64,000 bases of DNA from Streptomyces sp. P9-A4 (GTDB lineage: Bacteria; Actinomycetota; Actinomycetes; Streptomycetales; Streptomycetaceae). The notes beneath the pieces are model-generated. The model worked only from the letters and a program-made list of their open reading frames with translations. It was not told where the DNA came from and made no database searches. Positions 45,612 to 54,019 of the stretch are shown here, piece by piece. Made by a program: the position numbers and the translations under genes. The stretch spans positions 372,001 to 436,000 of the forward strand of contig NZ_JAZIFY010000002.1 of assembly GCF_036634195.1 (NCBI RefSeq). Direction: 5' to 3'. The first letter of the stretch is position 1. Each line of letters opens with the position of its first letter.

Positions 45612-46634
45612 TCACCGCTCCGGCCCCCAGAACACGGTGGCCGGGGCGAAGAGTTCACGCACCCAGTACGCGCTCGCCTCGGCGCATCCGGTCGTCGGCG
45701 TACCGGGGAAGAGGCGGAACCACGAGGCCGCCCTGCCGATGGCTGCGAGGCGGGTGGCGAGCGCCGCCGCGCGGCGCAGCTCCGGAAGGGAGTGACCGAG
45801 GTCGGTCCACGGGTCCAGATAGGCGTCGCGCAGCCGGTGCGTGTACGCGGGGCCGTGCCGCTCCCGCACGGTGCGCGCGGGGATCAGAAGGCTGCCGAAG
45901 GGGTGGGCGACGAGGGCGTCACCCCAGTCGAAGAACGAGAAGCGGCCCGGCGCCGGGGCCAGGACCTGGGCGTCGTGCAGGTCGCAGTGGTCCAGCGAGT
46001 CCGGGATGCCGTACGCGTCGAGTTCCGCGCACCAGTCGAGCAGCCGGGGCCGCTGCTCCCGGAACGCGGTCCGGGCGGCCGGGTCCAGGCTCGCGTTGTC
46101 CTCGACGAGGCCGTCGAACAGAAGCGGCAGCGCGGCGGTTCGGGCGCGCGGCACACCGAGGGCGGCCAAGCGGTCCGCATACGGGATCAGCGCCCGCTGC
46201 ATGCGCGCGTACTGACCGAGCGCCCGCGTCCAGTCCTCCGCACCCGCGCCGCCCGCGTCGAGGACGTGCCGGAAGAGGGGTCCGCCGTCGGGGAGGAGGA
46301 TCCAGCCCTGTCCGGCGTCGACCGCCAGCGGCGCCACGACGTGCTCGGGCACCCACTCGGCGAGCGCGCCGCCGAGTGCGGCCTCGAACGCGGCGGCCGG
46401 AGCACTGGCCTTGAACCACACCGCGTCCCGCTCTCCGGCTCCGGTCCGGAACCGCACGATGACCGACCAGGGCCTGACCCGGACTTCGCGGGGTCCGGAC
46501 TCGCGCAGGCCCTGCCGGGCGAGCTCCCGCTCGGACCAGCCGAGGGCGGCGGCCCGCCAGGCCTCGTCCTCCCAGGGGGTGACCGCGTCCGCGAACCGAC
46601 TCCGGTCGACCGTCATGGAGATCTCATGTGACAT
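45612..46634 (-). CDS. Aminoglycoside phosphotransferase-like protein (APH family)
   Basis: A 340-residue kinase-like fold. The catalytic loop is LDHCDLHDAQVL (HxDxxxxN-like, with Gln in place of the usual Asn) and the metal-binding segment is FFDWGDALVAHP (DFG equivalent). The N-lobe is less conserved, with VWFKASAPAAAFEAAL carrying the ATP Lys. Such proteins phosphorylate antibiotics, choline or other small molecules; resistance cannot be claimed from sequence. ATG 46634 or 46616 may be the start. Divergent from the GntR fragment at 46803. Confidence 0.78.
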   Translation of the reverse strand: MSHEISMTVDRSRFADAVTPWEDEAWRAAALGWSERELARQGLRESGPREVRVRPWSVIVRFRTGAGERDAVWFKASAPAAAFEAALGGALAEWVPEHVVAPLAVDAGQGWILLPDGGPLFRHVLDAGGAGAEDWTRALGQYARMQRALIPYADRLAALGVPRARTAALPLLFDGLVEDNASLDPAARTAFREQRPRLLDWCAELDAYGIPDSLDHCDLHDAQVLAPAPGRFSFFDWGDALVAHPFGSLLIPARTVRERHGPAYTHRLRDAYLDPWTDLGHSLPELRRAAALATRLAAIGRAASWFRLFPGTPTTGCAEASAYWVRELFAPATVFWGPER

Positions 46635-46802
46635 CGGATGATTCGATCACCGAGGGGCGTGGGCGGCACGCGAATTTCGGCGGCGTGGGAGCGGGCGGGG
46701 TGGGAGTGGGCGCGGATGTCGCGATGCCCGCGGCTCGCAGAGGGCTCGACGTATCCTCGGGCCCGGGCAACCCCACAACGCGTACGGAAGAGGTCGGAAC
46801 AG

Positions 46803-47015
46803 GTGGCGGACAGACGCAGGACCGGCTCGCCGGCCGGGACCCCGACCCACACCCCGCCCCAGAGCCGGCCGCAGCCCCAGCCCCCGGCGTCGCTCGGTAC
46901 GCGCGCGCGTGAGGCGGTCCTGCAGCGGATCGTCGACCGGCGGTACGCCCAGGGCGCGCGTCTCGTCGAACGGGAGGTCGCCGAGGAACTGGGCATGTCC
47001 CCCGTACCGTGGCGC
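46803..47015 (+). pseudogene. Truncated GntR-family regulator (5' fragment)
   Basis: From GTG 46803 the reading gives a Pro-rich arm and then TRAREAVLQRIVDRRYAQG and ARLVEREVAEELGMSPVP, the first half of a GntR winged helix. The expected continuation VREAL is missing; the sequence runs into a short unrelated stretch and then deaminase coding sequence. A deletion has removed the rest of the regulator and the start of the next gene. Confidence 0.72.
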
Positions 47016-47859
47016 GCGGGCGATGCGCGCCCATGCCGACGTGGCCCCGGCGTACGGTCTGGCGGGTCCGGAGGGCGTGGCCGAGGCGCGTGAGAGGCTG
47101 CGGCACGCGCTGGACGTGCAGATCGTCGCGTTCCCGCAGCACGGTGTCGTCCGTACACCGGGTACGGCCGCACTACTGGAGCAGGCGGCGCGCAAGGGGC
47201 TGATCGACATGATCGGCGGCATCGACCCGATCGGCTTCGACCAGGCGCTCGACGAGCAGCTGGACATCGTGTTCGGGATCGCGGACCGGCAGGGCGTCGG
47301 GGTGGACATCCACCTGCACGACCGGGGCGAGAAGGGTAGGCGGGCGATGCGTGGCATCGTGGACCGGACGCGTGCGCTCTCGCTCGCGGGCAAGGTGACG
47401 GTCAGCCATGTGCTCTGTCTTCCGGGGCTCAGTGATCGTTAACTCGGCTCCATAGCGGCCGACTTGGGTGCCCAGGACATCGCCCTCACGACGATCGCTC
47501 CGTCGGACTCCCTGGTGCTGCCGATCGCGCGCCTGCGGGAGTACGGGGTGCGGGTGGGCCTCGGCTCCGACGGGGTGCGGGACTCGTGGAGCCCGTTCGG
47601 AAACGCCGACATGGTGCACCGCGCGCACATCCTCGGGTGGGTGACGGACGTCCGTCTGGACGAGGAACTGAAGGGCTGTTACGACGGGGGCGCGGACGTG
47701 ATGGGCCTGGCCCACGCCGACTTCAAGGCGGGCGCCCCGGCCGACTTCGTCCTGGTCAGGGGCGAGTGCCTGCCCCAGGTGGTCGTGGACATGCCCCGGC
47801 GGGACATGGTGGTGCACGGGGGCGTCGTGGTGGCCCGCGACGGCGAGTTCCTCCACTGA
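47016..47859 (+). pseudogene. Cytosine deaminase-like amidohydrolase, truncated and with an in-frame stop
   Basis: Starting MRAHADVAPAYGLAGPEGVA the sequence follows a cytosine deaminase/amidohydrolase: VQIVAFPQHGVVRTPGTAAL, IGGIDPIGFDQALDEQLDIV, VDIHLHDRGEKG, VTVSHVLCLPGLSD. A TAA at 47440-47442 interrupts it, then the same frame resumes with LTTIAPSDSLVLPIARLREY, GLGSDGVRDSWSPFGNADM and ADFVLVRGECLPQVVVDMPR to 47859. The N-terminal metal-binding HxH part is gone. Three later metal-site regions remain recognisable. With GntR it once formed a pyrimidine-salvage locus. Confidence 0.8.
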
Positions 47860-48546
47860 CGAACCCTGGGCCGGCCGGACGGACTCGTCGTGGGCCTCGT
47901 GGTAGACATCCGCTTCGCCCCCGTCCTCCGCTCGAAGCAGGGAGAAGCCTTCCTCCGGACCGCCCGCCACCACGTACGGCTTCGTCACCTGCCGAAGCCC
48001 TTCGACGTCAGGACTGCCGTCCCAGGCCGGAAGTTCGGCAGCGGTGACAACGCTGCGGACGCCCAGATCCGCCCGCCGGGCCGGGGCCGTCTGGTCGACG
48101 ACGACGGAGCAGCCGGCCCACTGCCCGCCGCACTTTTCGACCATTGACCGCACGGCCGACGCCTGGCTGCCCGTCTCGATCCAGTCGTCGACCAGCAGCA
48201 CCCGGTCCCCGGGGCCCACCGCCGCCCGCTGCAGACGCAGTTCCTGGCGAGTGCCCCGATAGTCGGGGTCGCTGCGCCAGGTGACCTTCTCGCCCGGGAA
48301 GATCCCCTCGCCCTTGCGTACTGCTACGAAGCCGACGCCGAGCTCGACAGCCACCGCCGCGCCGAGCAGGAATCCCCGCGACTCGATGCCGCAGACGGCC
48401 GTGACGCCGTCGTCCCGGAACGACCCGGCCAGGCCCCGGACCACCGCGGCGAGCGCCCCAGGATCGCGGAATATCTGCCAGACGTCGGCGTGGCCGCCGA
48501 TCCACCGGAAGTGTTCGAGGGCCAGGGCACGTGCGTGAGACGTCAT
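47173..48546 (-). CDS. Adenine phosphoribosyltransferase-like protein with abnormal read-through C-terminus
   Basis: The first 180 codons form a type I phosphoribosyltransferase: VCGIESRGFLLGAAVAVELG, AVRKGEGIFPGE and the PRPP loop VLLVDDWIETGSQASAV (about 117-133). A normal protein would end near residue 180-200. Here the frame stays open to codon 457; residues from about 229 onward are simply the antisense of the deaminase relic (His/Val/Arg-rich, no fold). The native stop was apparently lost in the rearrangement that truncated the locus. The domain may still be functional with a junk tail, or the gene may be dying. Confidence 0.65.
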   Translation of the reverse strand: MTSHARALALEHFRWIGGHADVWQIFRDPGALAAVVRGLAGSFRDDGVTAVCGIESRGFLLGAAVAVELGVGFVAVRKGEGIFPGEKVTWRSDPDYRGTRQELRLQRAAVGPGDRVLLVDDWIETGSQASAVRSMVEKCGGQWAGCSVVVDQTAPARRADLGVRSVVTAAELPAWDGSPDVEGLRQVTKPYVVAGGPEEGFSLLRAEDGGEADVYHEAHDESVRPAQGSSVEELAVAGHHDAPVHHHVPPGHVHDHLGQALAPDQDEVGRGARLEVGVGQAHHVRAPVVTALQFLVQTDVRHPPEDVRAVHHVGVSERAPRVPHPVGAEAHPHPVLPQARDRQHQGVRRSDRREGDVLGTQVGRYGAELTITEPRKTEHMADRHLARERERTRPVHDATHRPPTLLAPVVQVDVHPDALPVRDPEHDVQLLVERLVEADRVDAADHVDQPLARRLLQ

Positions 48547-48842
48547 GATCGCAAGTCTGCGGGTGGACTGGCAGTCCAGGCGACCGGACTGTCATTCGGG
48601 GAACGCAGACTGCCGGGCGACACACCGCCTTCGCCGTGATCCTGATCTGGACCCGAAACCGACCAAAGTGCCAGGCCCTGGGAGCCGTCTGACAATTTGA
48701 GTCGGCTCAGGCCGGGGCGGCCTCGTAGCGGAGCTACTGGGGGTTTCGGCCGTACAGTAGGCGGCCTTCCTGCCCGACGACGGGCAAGGAGGGGTAGTTC
48801 CGGACCAGACGGGCCAGCCCGGCGAGAGGTGTCAGGAAGGCC
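48547..48842. other. Intergenic stretch with hairpins
   Basis: 296 bp without a gene. It holds the palindrome at 48564-48578, a short stem GTAGC-GGA-GCTAC (48725-48737), and TGCCCG-ACGA-CGGGCA (48771-48786). The last is probably the terminator of the gene ending at 48843. An unusually AT-rich TCTGACAATTTGAG at about 48689 stands out and may be a boundary of mobile DNA. Confidence 0.4.
48564..48578. promoter_or_regulatory. Palindrome upstream of the phosphoribosyltransferase gene
   Basis: TGGACTG-G-CAGTCCA, a perfect 15-bp palindrome 18 bp before the ATG at 48546, with an extra half-site GGACTGTCA at 48587-48595. It is a likely operator; the binding protein is unknown. Confidence 0.45.
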
Positions 48843-49397
48843 CTAATCCCAGCGGCTCGGATCATGGACGGCCCGGATCCACTGGGCCTCGAACTCCTCT
48901 CGGCCGATCACGAACGGCACCCACGCGGGGTCGTAGCGATCCACACACGGAGGGTTGAAAGGCCAGTCCTCCGGAGTGCTCTGGTAGGCCGCCCCGTCCT
49001 CGGTCAGCTCGACCTGGCGGAGCCGACGACCGTCGGGGCCGACCTCCATCAGGTAGACCATCGGGTCGTCGTCCTCGTCCCAACGCCGGCGCAGGTACAG
49101 CAGGTTGCGGCCGGCCAGGGCGCCGAAGCCCGGCATGCTGCGCTGGGCGTCCCGTTCGGCTCGAGCCTCGGCCAAGCCGGCCGGTGTGGTCGGTCCGTCG
49201 ACGTCCGCCTCGTCGAGGTCCCACGTCTCGGCCTCCGCACGGGTGGCCTCGGTATGCACGACCTCCACGTCGGCAAAGGTCTTCAGCACCTCCTGTTCGG
49301 ACCGGGCGTGGACCCACCACCAGGCGCCGCCCATACCGTAGTCGTGCAGAACCAGAAAGCGCGTCTTCGATGTGCTGTCAGAGGGGGCCACCCGCAC
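48843..49397 (-). CDS. Hypothetical protein (184 aa)
   Basis: A 184-residue acidic, Trp-rich soluble protein: FLVLHDYGMGGAWWWVHARS near the N-terminus, a charged middle helix, NLLYLRRRWDEDDDPMVYLM, and a C-terminal DPAWVPFVIGREEFEAQWIR. It looks intact and I have seen similar uncharacterised Streptomyces proteins, but no function or named domain is recognised. GTG 49391 is an alternative start. It lies just beside transposase debris, so it may be part of accessory DNA. Confidence 0.68.
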   Translation of the reverse strand: MRVAPSDSTSKTRFLVLHDYGMGGAWWWVHARSEQEVLKTFADVEVVHTEATRAEAETWDLDEADVDGPTTPAGLAEARAERDAQRSMPGFGALAGRNLLYLRRRWDEDDDPMVYLMEVGPDGRRLRQVELTEDGAAYQSTPEDWPFNPPCVDRYDPAWVPFVIGREEFEAQWIRAVHDPSRWD

Positions 49398-49454
49398 ACC
49401 CTAAGGCGTGCCCAATGAGTTGATCTCGGGGCAGGTCGAGGTGAGGTCACGGAC

Positions 49455-49765
49455 ATGGCGTGGGAGCGAACAGCGCCCCTTTCGCCGCTGGTGGACGGGC
49501 GTGGGCACCCGTAGCGGGACCACCGCCAGATGGCCAACGGCGCGCTGTGGCGTCTGCGCGCCGGGGCTCCGTGGCGTGACCTACCGGAACGTACGGGCCG
49601 TGGCAGACCCTCCATGAGCGGTACTACCGCCGGGAAGCGGACGGACGGGACGAGGCTGCTGGAGCACGTCCGAGTCCCTGAAGACGCGGTGGGCCGGGTG
49701 GAGGAGACCGTCTCGGTCGTCTCCACGATCAACCGGGCACGCCAGCATCGTCACGTACCTGCACG
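49455..49765 (+). pseudogene. IS5-family transposase, N-terminal half, degenerate
   Basis: From ATG 49455: MAWERTAPLSPLVDGRGHP, a TAG at 49512 where Trp is expected, then RDHRQMANGALWRLRAGAPW and RDLPER. A one-base loss then shifts the frame (GPWQTLHERYYRREADG reads in another frame) before the original frame returns as LLEHVRVPEDAVGRVEETVS and STINRARQH. This is the first half of an IS5-type transposase. The other half lies 1.3 kb downstream at 51099-51377. Confidence 0.75.
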
Positions 49766-50122
49766 TGCTCCAGCAGGCTCGCGGTCCGAATCGCGCACCG
49801 TGTCTGCCACGAACCGGCTGAGCCGATAGGTGCTCTGTTCCACGGGGCGTCGGCAATGATCGGCCTGCTCGGCACGAGGACCCCGCGACTGGACCGTGCC
49901 CACGACATCACCGCCGGCCACGCCCCGTCGAACACTGCTTCGCCCCCTCAAGGACTGGAGCATCCTCACGAAGCTCCGCACCGCCCCACCCATGGCCGGC
50001 ACGAGCACCCAGTAGTTGAATCACACCATCGCGCATGGCCCGGTGTCAGGCGGCCCGGGTCCGGAATCGCATTTAGGCGATTGCCGGGCAACCGGGTCCC
50101 CTTGCCGACCGGCCGCATGCTG
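49766..50122. other. Scrambled DNA between transposase half and GNAT gene
   Basis: No gene is supported. On the minus strand LLEHVQVRDDAG appears (about 49740-49780), an inverted copy of the transposase segment LLEHVRV, so TGCTGGAGCACGT (near 49660) and ACGTGCTCCAGCA (near 49762) form an inverted pair. The rest has no clear homology to anything I recognise. Confidence 0.45.
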
Positions 50123-50989
50123 TCAGTCCGTCCGGATGCGGTCCCGTACCTCCGGCCGTGCCTCGAACCCGGCCGCCTTGTACGTGGCGATGCCACCGAC
50201 GTTGGAACTCAGCGTGCAGACGCGCACGCTCGACGAGCCCATCTCCCGCAGCGCGGCCGCCCCGGCCACGGTGATCGCCCGGCCGTAGCCGCGACCGCGG
50301 TGGTCCTCGTGTACGCCCATCGGCTCGACCAGCCCCGGCTTCCCCGGGCCGGCCGACCACACCGTCACCACCGCCGCCACGCTGCCCTGATCGTCATAGG
50401 CGCCCAGACAGCGGGCGTCCTCGTAGAACGGTCCCGCCGACATCGCGTGCCAGTACTCGCGCGTAGGCCTTGACGTGTTGAACGCCGACCGCAGGACGTC
50501 GGCGAAGTCCTGCGCCTGCTCCGGGCCGATCGCCCCGATCCGCACGCCGGGGTCCTCCACCGGCTCCGCGAGGTCGCGGAAGAGCGGCGTCCACGGCTCG
50601 TCGACCCCCCAGCCCTCCTTGGCCAACAGGTCGTGGAGCAGCAGGCCCGGCGGCGCCTCGATCGACACCGCTCCTGCCGGCAGCACGCCGCGCTCAGGAA
50701 GCGAGAAGTCCTCAACGAGCCGCCGCGCCAAGCCCTCGTCCTGGAAGGCGTCCGGAGCGACCGTCATCCGCACCACCGTCGGCGAGTCCAGAATCCCGAC
50801 CGCGAGGATCCGCCCGTCCCGGCTCCAGGTCCGGACCACCGCGGCCGTCTCGGCCGTTCCGAACCGGTAGTTCCAGCCGATGTCCCCCGAATGCAATTGC
50901 ATCGGCGCTCCGTCGTACTGCCATACCCGCAGCGCGGCCATGACCTCGCGCACCCCGTCGACCGCCGGCGTTCCCAGCACAATCGTCAT
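50123..50989 (-). CDS. GNAT family N-acetyltransferase
   Basis: A 288-residue protein with two GNAT-like parts; the C-terminal one is clear, with motif A VHEDHRGRGYGRAITVAGAA (R-G-x-G-x-G acetyl-CoA loop) and a late SSNVGGIATYKAAGFEAR. ATG 50989 is preferred over the 51049 start, which lies in junk sequence. The gene lies inside what looks like a segment that splits an IS5-type transposase, so it probably arrived as a mobile passenger. The substrate is unknown. Confidence 0.78.
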   Translation of the reverse strand: MTIVLGTPAVDGVREVMAALRVWQYDGAPMQLHSGDIGWNYRFGTAETAAVVRTWSRDGRILAVGILDSPTVVRMTVAPDAFQDEGLARRLVEDFSLPERGVLPAGAVSIEAPPGLLLHDLLAKEGWGVDEPWTPLFRDLAEPVEDPGVRIGAIGPEQAQDFADVLRSAFNTSRPTREYWHAMSAGPFYEDARCLGAYDDQGSVAAVVTVWSAGPGKPGLVEPMGVHEDHRGRGYGRAITVAGAAALREMGSSSVRVCTLSSNVGGIATYKAAGFEARPEVRDRIRTD

Positions 50990-51098
50990 AGCCGGGATCA
51001 GACACCCCACCCCGAAGCCCCGCAACCGATTAACCGACCGGTAGTGCACTCGCAGCTGCCCGACGAACTTGCAGAAGGAACCACCCGGCGGCGTGTGT

Positions 51099-51377
51099 AC
51101 CGAGCCCGGTGATCACGGGCTGGGACGCTGGCGCGGCGGATTCACCACCAAGCTGCACCCTCGCCGTCGAGCATGCCGACCAGGCCCGCAACCGTCAGAA
51201 GCTCGGCTCCCACGACGGCCGGGCCGCCACTCGTCGATCCGGCCGGCTACCGGGAGCGTCACGCGGTCGGGTGCGGGATTCAACCGCCTCAAGAGGTACC
51301 GCGCTGTCGCCACGCGCTACGACAAGCCGGCGGTCCGCTACGAGGCGACTGTGCTGGTCGCAGCGATCAACCATTGA
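51099..51377 (+). pseudogene. IS5-family transposase, C-terminal fragment, degenerate
   Basis: EPGDHGLGRWRGGFTTKLH is the start of the catalytic part; a frame slip leads to LAVEHADQARNRQKLGSHDG, from which the central catalytic core is missing, and a further slip gives NRLKRYRAVATRYDKPAVRY then EATVLVAAINH and the stop at 51377. It has the same orientation as the N-terminal fragment at 49455, the two together spanning a transposase broken by about 1.3 kb. Confidence 0.75.
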
Positions 51378-51532
51378 CTTCCTCCGGGCGTGAACCGGCC
51401 ACCCGGCGTCTGCGGCATTGGCTTGCCGCAGGCGCCGGCCAGTCCCCGTGGGCGGGGAATACAGCCCCCGCCCCTCAGTGGTCACCCGCCCGTCGGGGGC
51501 GGTCGTTCACCCGGTCCGGACCCCCGCCTGCT

Positions 51533-51907
51533 CTAGAGGTACGGTCGCGTGATCAGTTCGAAAGCGTGCCCTGCCGGGTCCTTGAAGTAGACACCTCGGC
51601 CGCCGTGTTCGGTGTTCGTTTCGCCGGGGCGCTTCATCTGCGGGTCTGCCCAGTGCTCGATGCCCTGGTCGCACAGCCGCGCGTACGCCCGGTCGAAGAG
51701 TTCGTCGTCGACGAGGAACGCGTAGTGCTGCATCTGGATCTCGACCGGGGGCTCGGCGAACTGGATCAGTACCCCGTCGGCGAGCTGGACGTTGAGGAAG
51801 GGACCCCAGGACGGCGCCTCGGGGAGTTCCAGCAACTCCCGGAAGAAGCGCGCCGATTCCTCGCGGTTCTTCGCCGCGATGATGGTGTGGTTGAAGCTGA
51901 CTGCCAT
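51533..51907 (-). CDS. VOC family protein (glyoxalase/bleomycin-resistance-like)
   Basis: A 124-residue vicinal-oxygen-chelate protein with two beta-alpha-beta-beta-beta units: FNHTIIAAKNREESARFFRE (first metal His), QMQHYAFLVDDELFDRAYAR and GGRGVYFKDPAGHAFELIT (last His and Glu). It may be a small dioxygenase, glyoxalase or binding protein; the family alone does not decide. The ATG has no strong purine site. It stands alone between transposase debris and the pectate lyase relic. Confidence 0.83.
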   Translation of the reverse strand: MAVSFNHTIIAAKNREESARFFRELLELPEAPSWGPFLNVQLADGVLIQFAEPPVEIQMQHYAFLVDDELFDRAYARLCDQGIEHWADPQMKRPGETNTEHGGRGVYFKDPAGHAFELITRPYL

Positions 51908-52267
51908 GTGGATGACCTCGCTGTGGATTCGGCTTGAAAGGGACTCTCAGTGCTGGAGCACTGGGGGTCCGCGCGCCGATCCGCCGGGGTGCCTTCGCGG
52001 CACCCGCAGAGCGATCAGTCGTCCACCGGATGGCCCGTCTGTGTGTGGCGTCGAAGCGCCGGTCCGGTGTTCACGTCGAGCGACGCTACTTGACCGATCT
52101 CGCCGTGGCAAGGCGGTATCCCGGCATGCACGGGACCTTGCCACTCCCCCGGGTCCCCTATCGGCCCGCCATGGAAAGCCTTTTCCATACCCTTTCCGGA
52201 CGGCCTTCTCAGGGTTGCCCCGGGGCGGGTCATTCCCGACCGTTCACCGACGAGAAGGACGGCGAGC
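51908..52267. promoter_or_regulatory. Upstream region of the pectate lyase relic
   Basis: 360 bp without a gene. GGAAAGCCTTTTCC at 52173-52186 resembles a LacI-type GAAAnnnTTTC operator, and CATACCCTTTCCGG follows. The unusually low GC of 52165-52200 marks the likely promoter of the former pectate lyase gene. The rest is featureless. Confidence 0.45.
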
Positions 52268-53182
52268 GTGCGACGGCCCATCCCACTTCGACTGCACGCG
52301 GCACTGGCCACCCTGGCCCTCACCGCCGCCACCGGCGTGGTGCTTTCGATGCCCCAGGCATCGGCGGCGACCGGCGGAGTCACCGGATACGCGACCCAGA
52401 ACGGCGGCACCACCGGAGGCGCGGGCGGGCAGACCGTACGGGTCACGACCGGGACCGCGATCCACACGGCCCTGTACAACCGGGCGAGCAGCAGCACCCC
52501 GACCACCATCGAGGTCGAGGGAGCCATCAACCACGCGAACACCGCCAAGGTGTCCGGCCCCAGCTGCGACACAGCCAACCCGGCCGGCCCTGACCCGCAG
52601 TCCAACACCACCGTGGCGATCCCGTACGCCCACACCCTCGACCCGGCCGCGTGCGTGCCGGACGTCGTCGGCCGAACAACCGCTGCCCGTAGGGGACTTC
52701 AGGTATCGGACGGCAACTGCTCACCGCAGACTCCCGCGCCCACCACCCCCACCCCGAGTTCGCCCGCTCCTACGACCCCCACCCCGTCGCCCGCGAGCGG
52801 ACCCATCCAGCCCGGCGGGACCAACCTCGGCATCGGAGCCGACTCGGACGGTTCGAGCAAGGCCGACGGCACGAGCTCCGGCAAGGTGCGGGACGCCGAC
52901 CCCGGCACCTGCTGGCCACCGGCCGGTCCGACCGGTTCCGTGTCGATCAAGTGGGGTACCGCCACCACTGTCTCCGTCCTCGCCATCCGCGAGGCGACGG
53001 GGTCCGGGGCTCCCTGCGCCGGACCGACGCACCGTCGCGAGCGGGGTGCATCCACCATCGCGAGCCGCAGCCGATCAGCTCCCAGCTCCCCAACTGCCCA
53101 GCCCTCAGCCCTCAACCAACGAACTCCCGGTCGCCATACTGCACTTGGGCTTCACCCCAGTCCGCCCCCAGAGCTTCCGTGA
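52268..53182 (+). pseudogene. Pectate lyase (PL1) relic lacking the catalytic core
   Basis: GTG 52268 with an AGAAGGA site begins a signal peptide (cleavage after PQASA) and the PL1 start ATGGVTGYATQNGGTTGGAG. After NHANTAKVSGPSCDTA it jumps straight to NPAGPDPQSNTTVAIPYAHT, which in intact enzymes lies near the end of the catalytic domain: roughly 200 residues with the Ca-binding and catalytic sites are gone, in frame. A TP-rich linker leads into a galactose-binding-like domain (NLGIGADSDGSSKADGTSS, SVSIKWGTATTVSVLAIREA) that breaks off after about 53020, where junk frame overlaps the convergent gene. Confidence 0.82.
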
Positions 53183-53789
53183 ACGTCCGGGCCAGCGGCA
53201 GGTCGGCGATCTCCGCGATCAGTACGAGCCGTCCGTCGAGCGTCACCGAGCCGCCGCCCAGCTTCTCCCGCGCCTCCGGGTCCGCGACGAGGCCCTTCCT
53301 CAGATCGCTCGCCTTGACGCCGGGCACCTCGATCTCGACCGCGTCGGTCTCCGGCGACGTACGGGGCAGGCAACGGAAGGTGAGCACGGCCTCCTGGTCG
53401 TACTGCTTCGCGATGATGCCCGCGATGTCCCTCAGCCTTTCGGGGCCGACGCGGTTGACGTCGAACTCCCGAGAGCGTTCGTACGTCGTCTGCTTCAGCT
53501 CGTCCGACCAGAAGACGCCGTCGAGGAGCGTCGAGTCGCCCGGCCTGGCGCCGTGGGCGCGGATGATCCCGCGCACCTCGTGGTCGAAGTGGCGCAGCCG
53601 GGTCGTGAGCCGGGGGTCGTCCGGGTCGGTGATGATCGCGGTGTTGTCGGTCGCGAAGATCTCCGCCGCCGGACAGCTCGGGAGGACGGGGCTCGCGTAC
53701 GTGCTCTGCGCGCCGGTGATCCCGAGCAGGAGGGCGGCTACGCCTGTGGTCAGGAGGCGGAACGGTCGGCGGGGGGTGACGTTCTTCAT
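53112..53789 (-). CDS. Secreted protein of unknown function
   Basis: A 225-residue protein with a signal peptide (RRPFRLLTTGVAALLLGITG, cleavage near YAS) and a mature domain beginning PVLPSCPAAEIFATDNTAII. DPDDPRLTTRLRHFDHEVRG, LLDGVFWSDELKQTTYERSR and SVTLDGRLVLIAEIADLPLA suggest a compact alpha/beta fold with one Cys pair. No named family is recognised. The ATG at 53789 starts with MKNVTPRR. Its 3' end overlaps the broken pectate lyase frame by 71 bp, another sign that the latter is not native there. Confidence 0.7.
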   Translation of the reverse strand: MKNVTPRRPFRLLTTGVAALLLGITGAQSTYASPVLPSCPAAEIFATDNTAIITDPDDPRLTTRLRHFDHEVRGIIRAHGARPGDSTLLDGVFWSDELKQTTYERSREFDVNRVGPERLRDIAGIIAKQYDQEAVLTFRCLPRTSPETDAVEIEVPGVKASDLRKGLVADPEAREKLGGGSVTLDGRLVLIAEIADLPLARTFTEALGADWGEAQVQYGDREFVG

Positions 53790-53953
53790 GGCGTGATCAA
53801 CGAGCCGGGGCGGGGACCGTTGCGTACGTCGCCGTCAGCCGTGCCGGGCAGGCGGGGCGGCCGGCGTCGCGCGGTGCGTGGTGGCCCTCGTCGACGCCGG
53901 GTCGATCAGGGGCTCGTGTTCGCGTCGACCTGCGGGGCAGGTCCGTGCGCGCA

Positions 53954-53999
53954 CCCCGTCGAGTGTCTTGGATTCAGCGCATCCGAAACACTCGACGGG
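53954..53999. terminator. Long hairpin terminator downstream of the alcohol dehydrogenase
   Basis: CCCCGTCGAGTGT and ACACTCGACGGGG form the base of a 20-bp stem with two imperfect pairs and a TCAGCGC loop (53974-53980). It lies 20 bp after the minus-strand dehydrogenase stop at 54020. Confidence 0.7.
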
Positions 54000-54019
54000 G
54001 CGATCGGCACGGGTCGCGT

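Noticed and set aside
47173-47859. Treating the C-terminal half of the phosphoribosyltransferase frame as a real domain
   Set aside because: It is exactly antisense to recognisable deaminase sequence and has no fold-like composition.
48547-48842. An insertion-sequence boundary at the TCTGACAATTTGAG segment
   Set aside because: No matching inverted end or target duplication could be found by eye.
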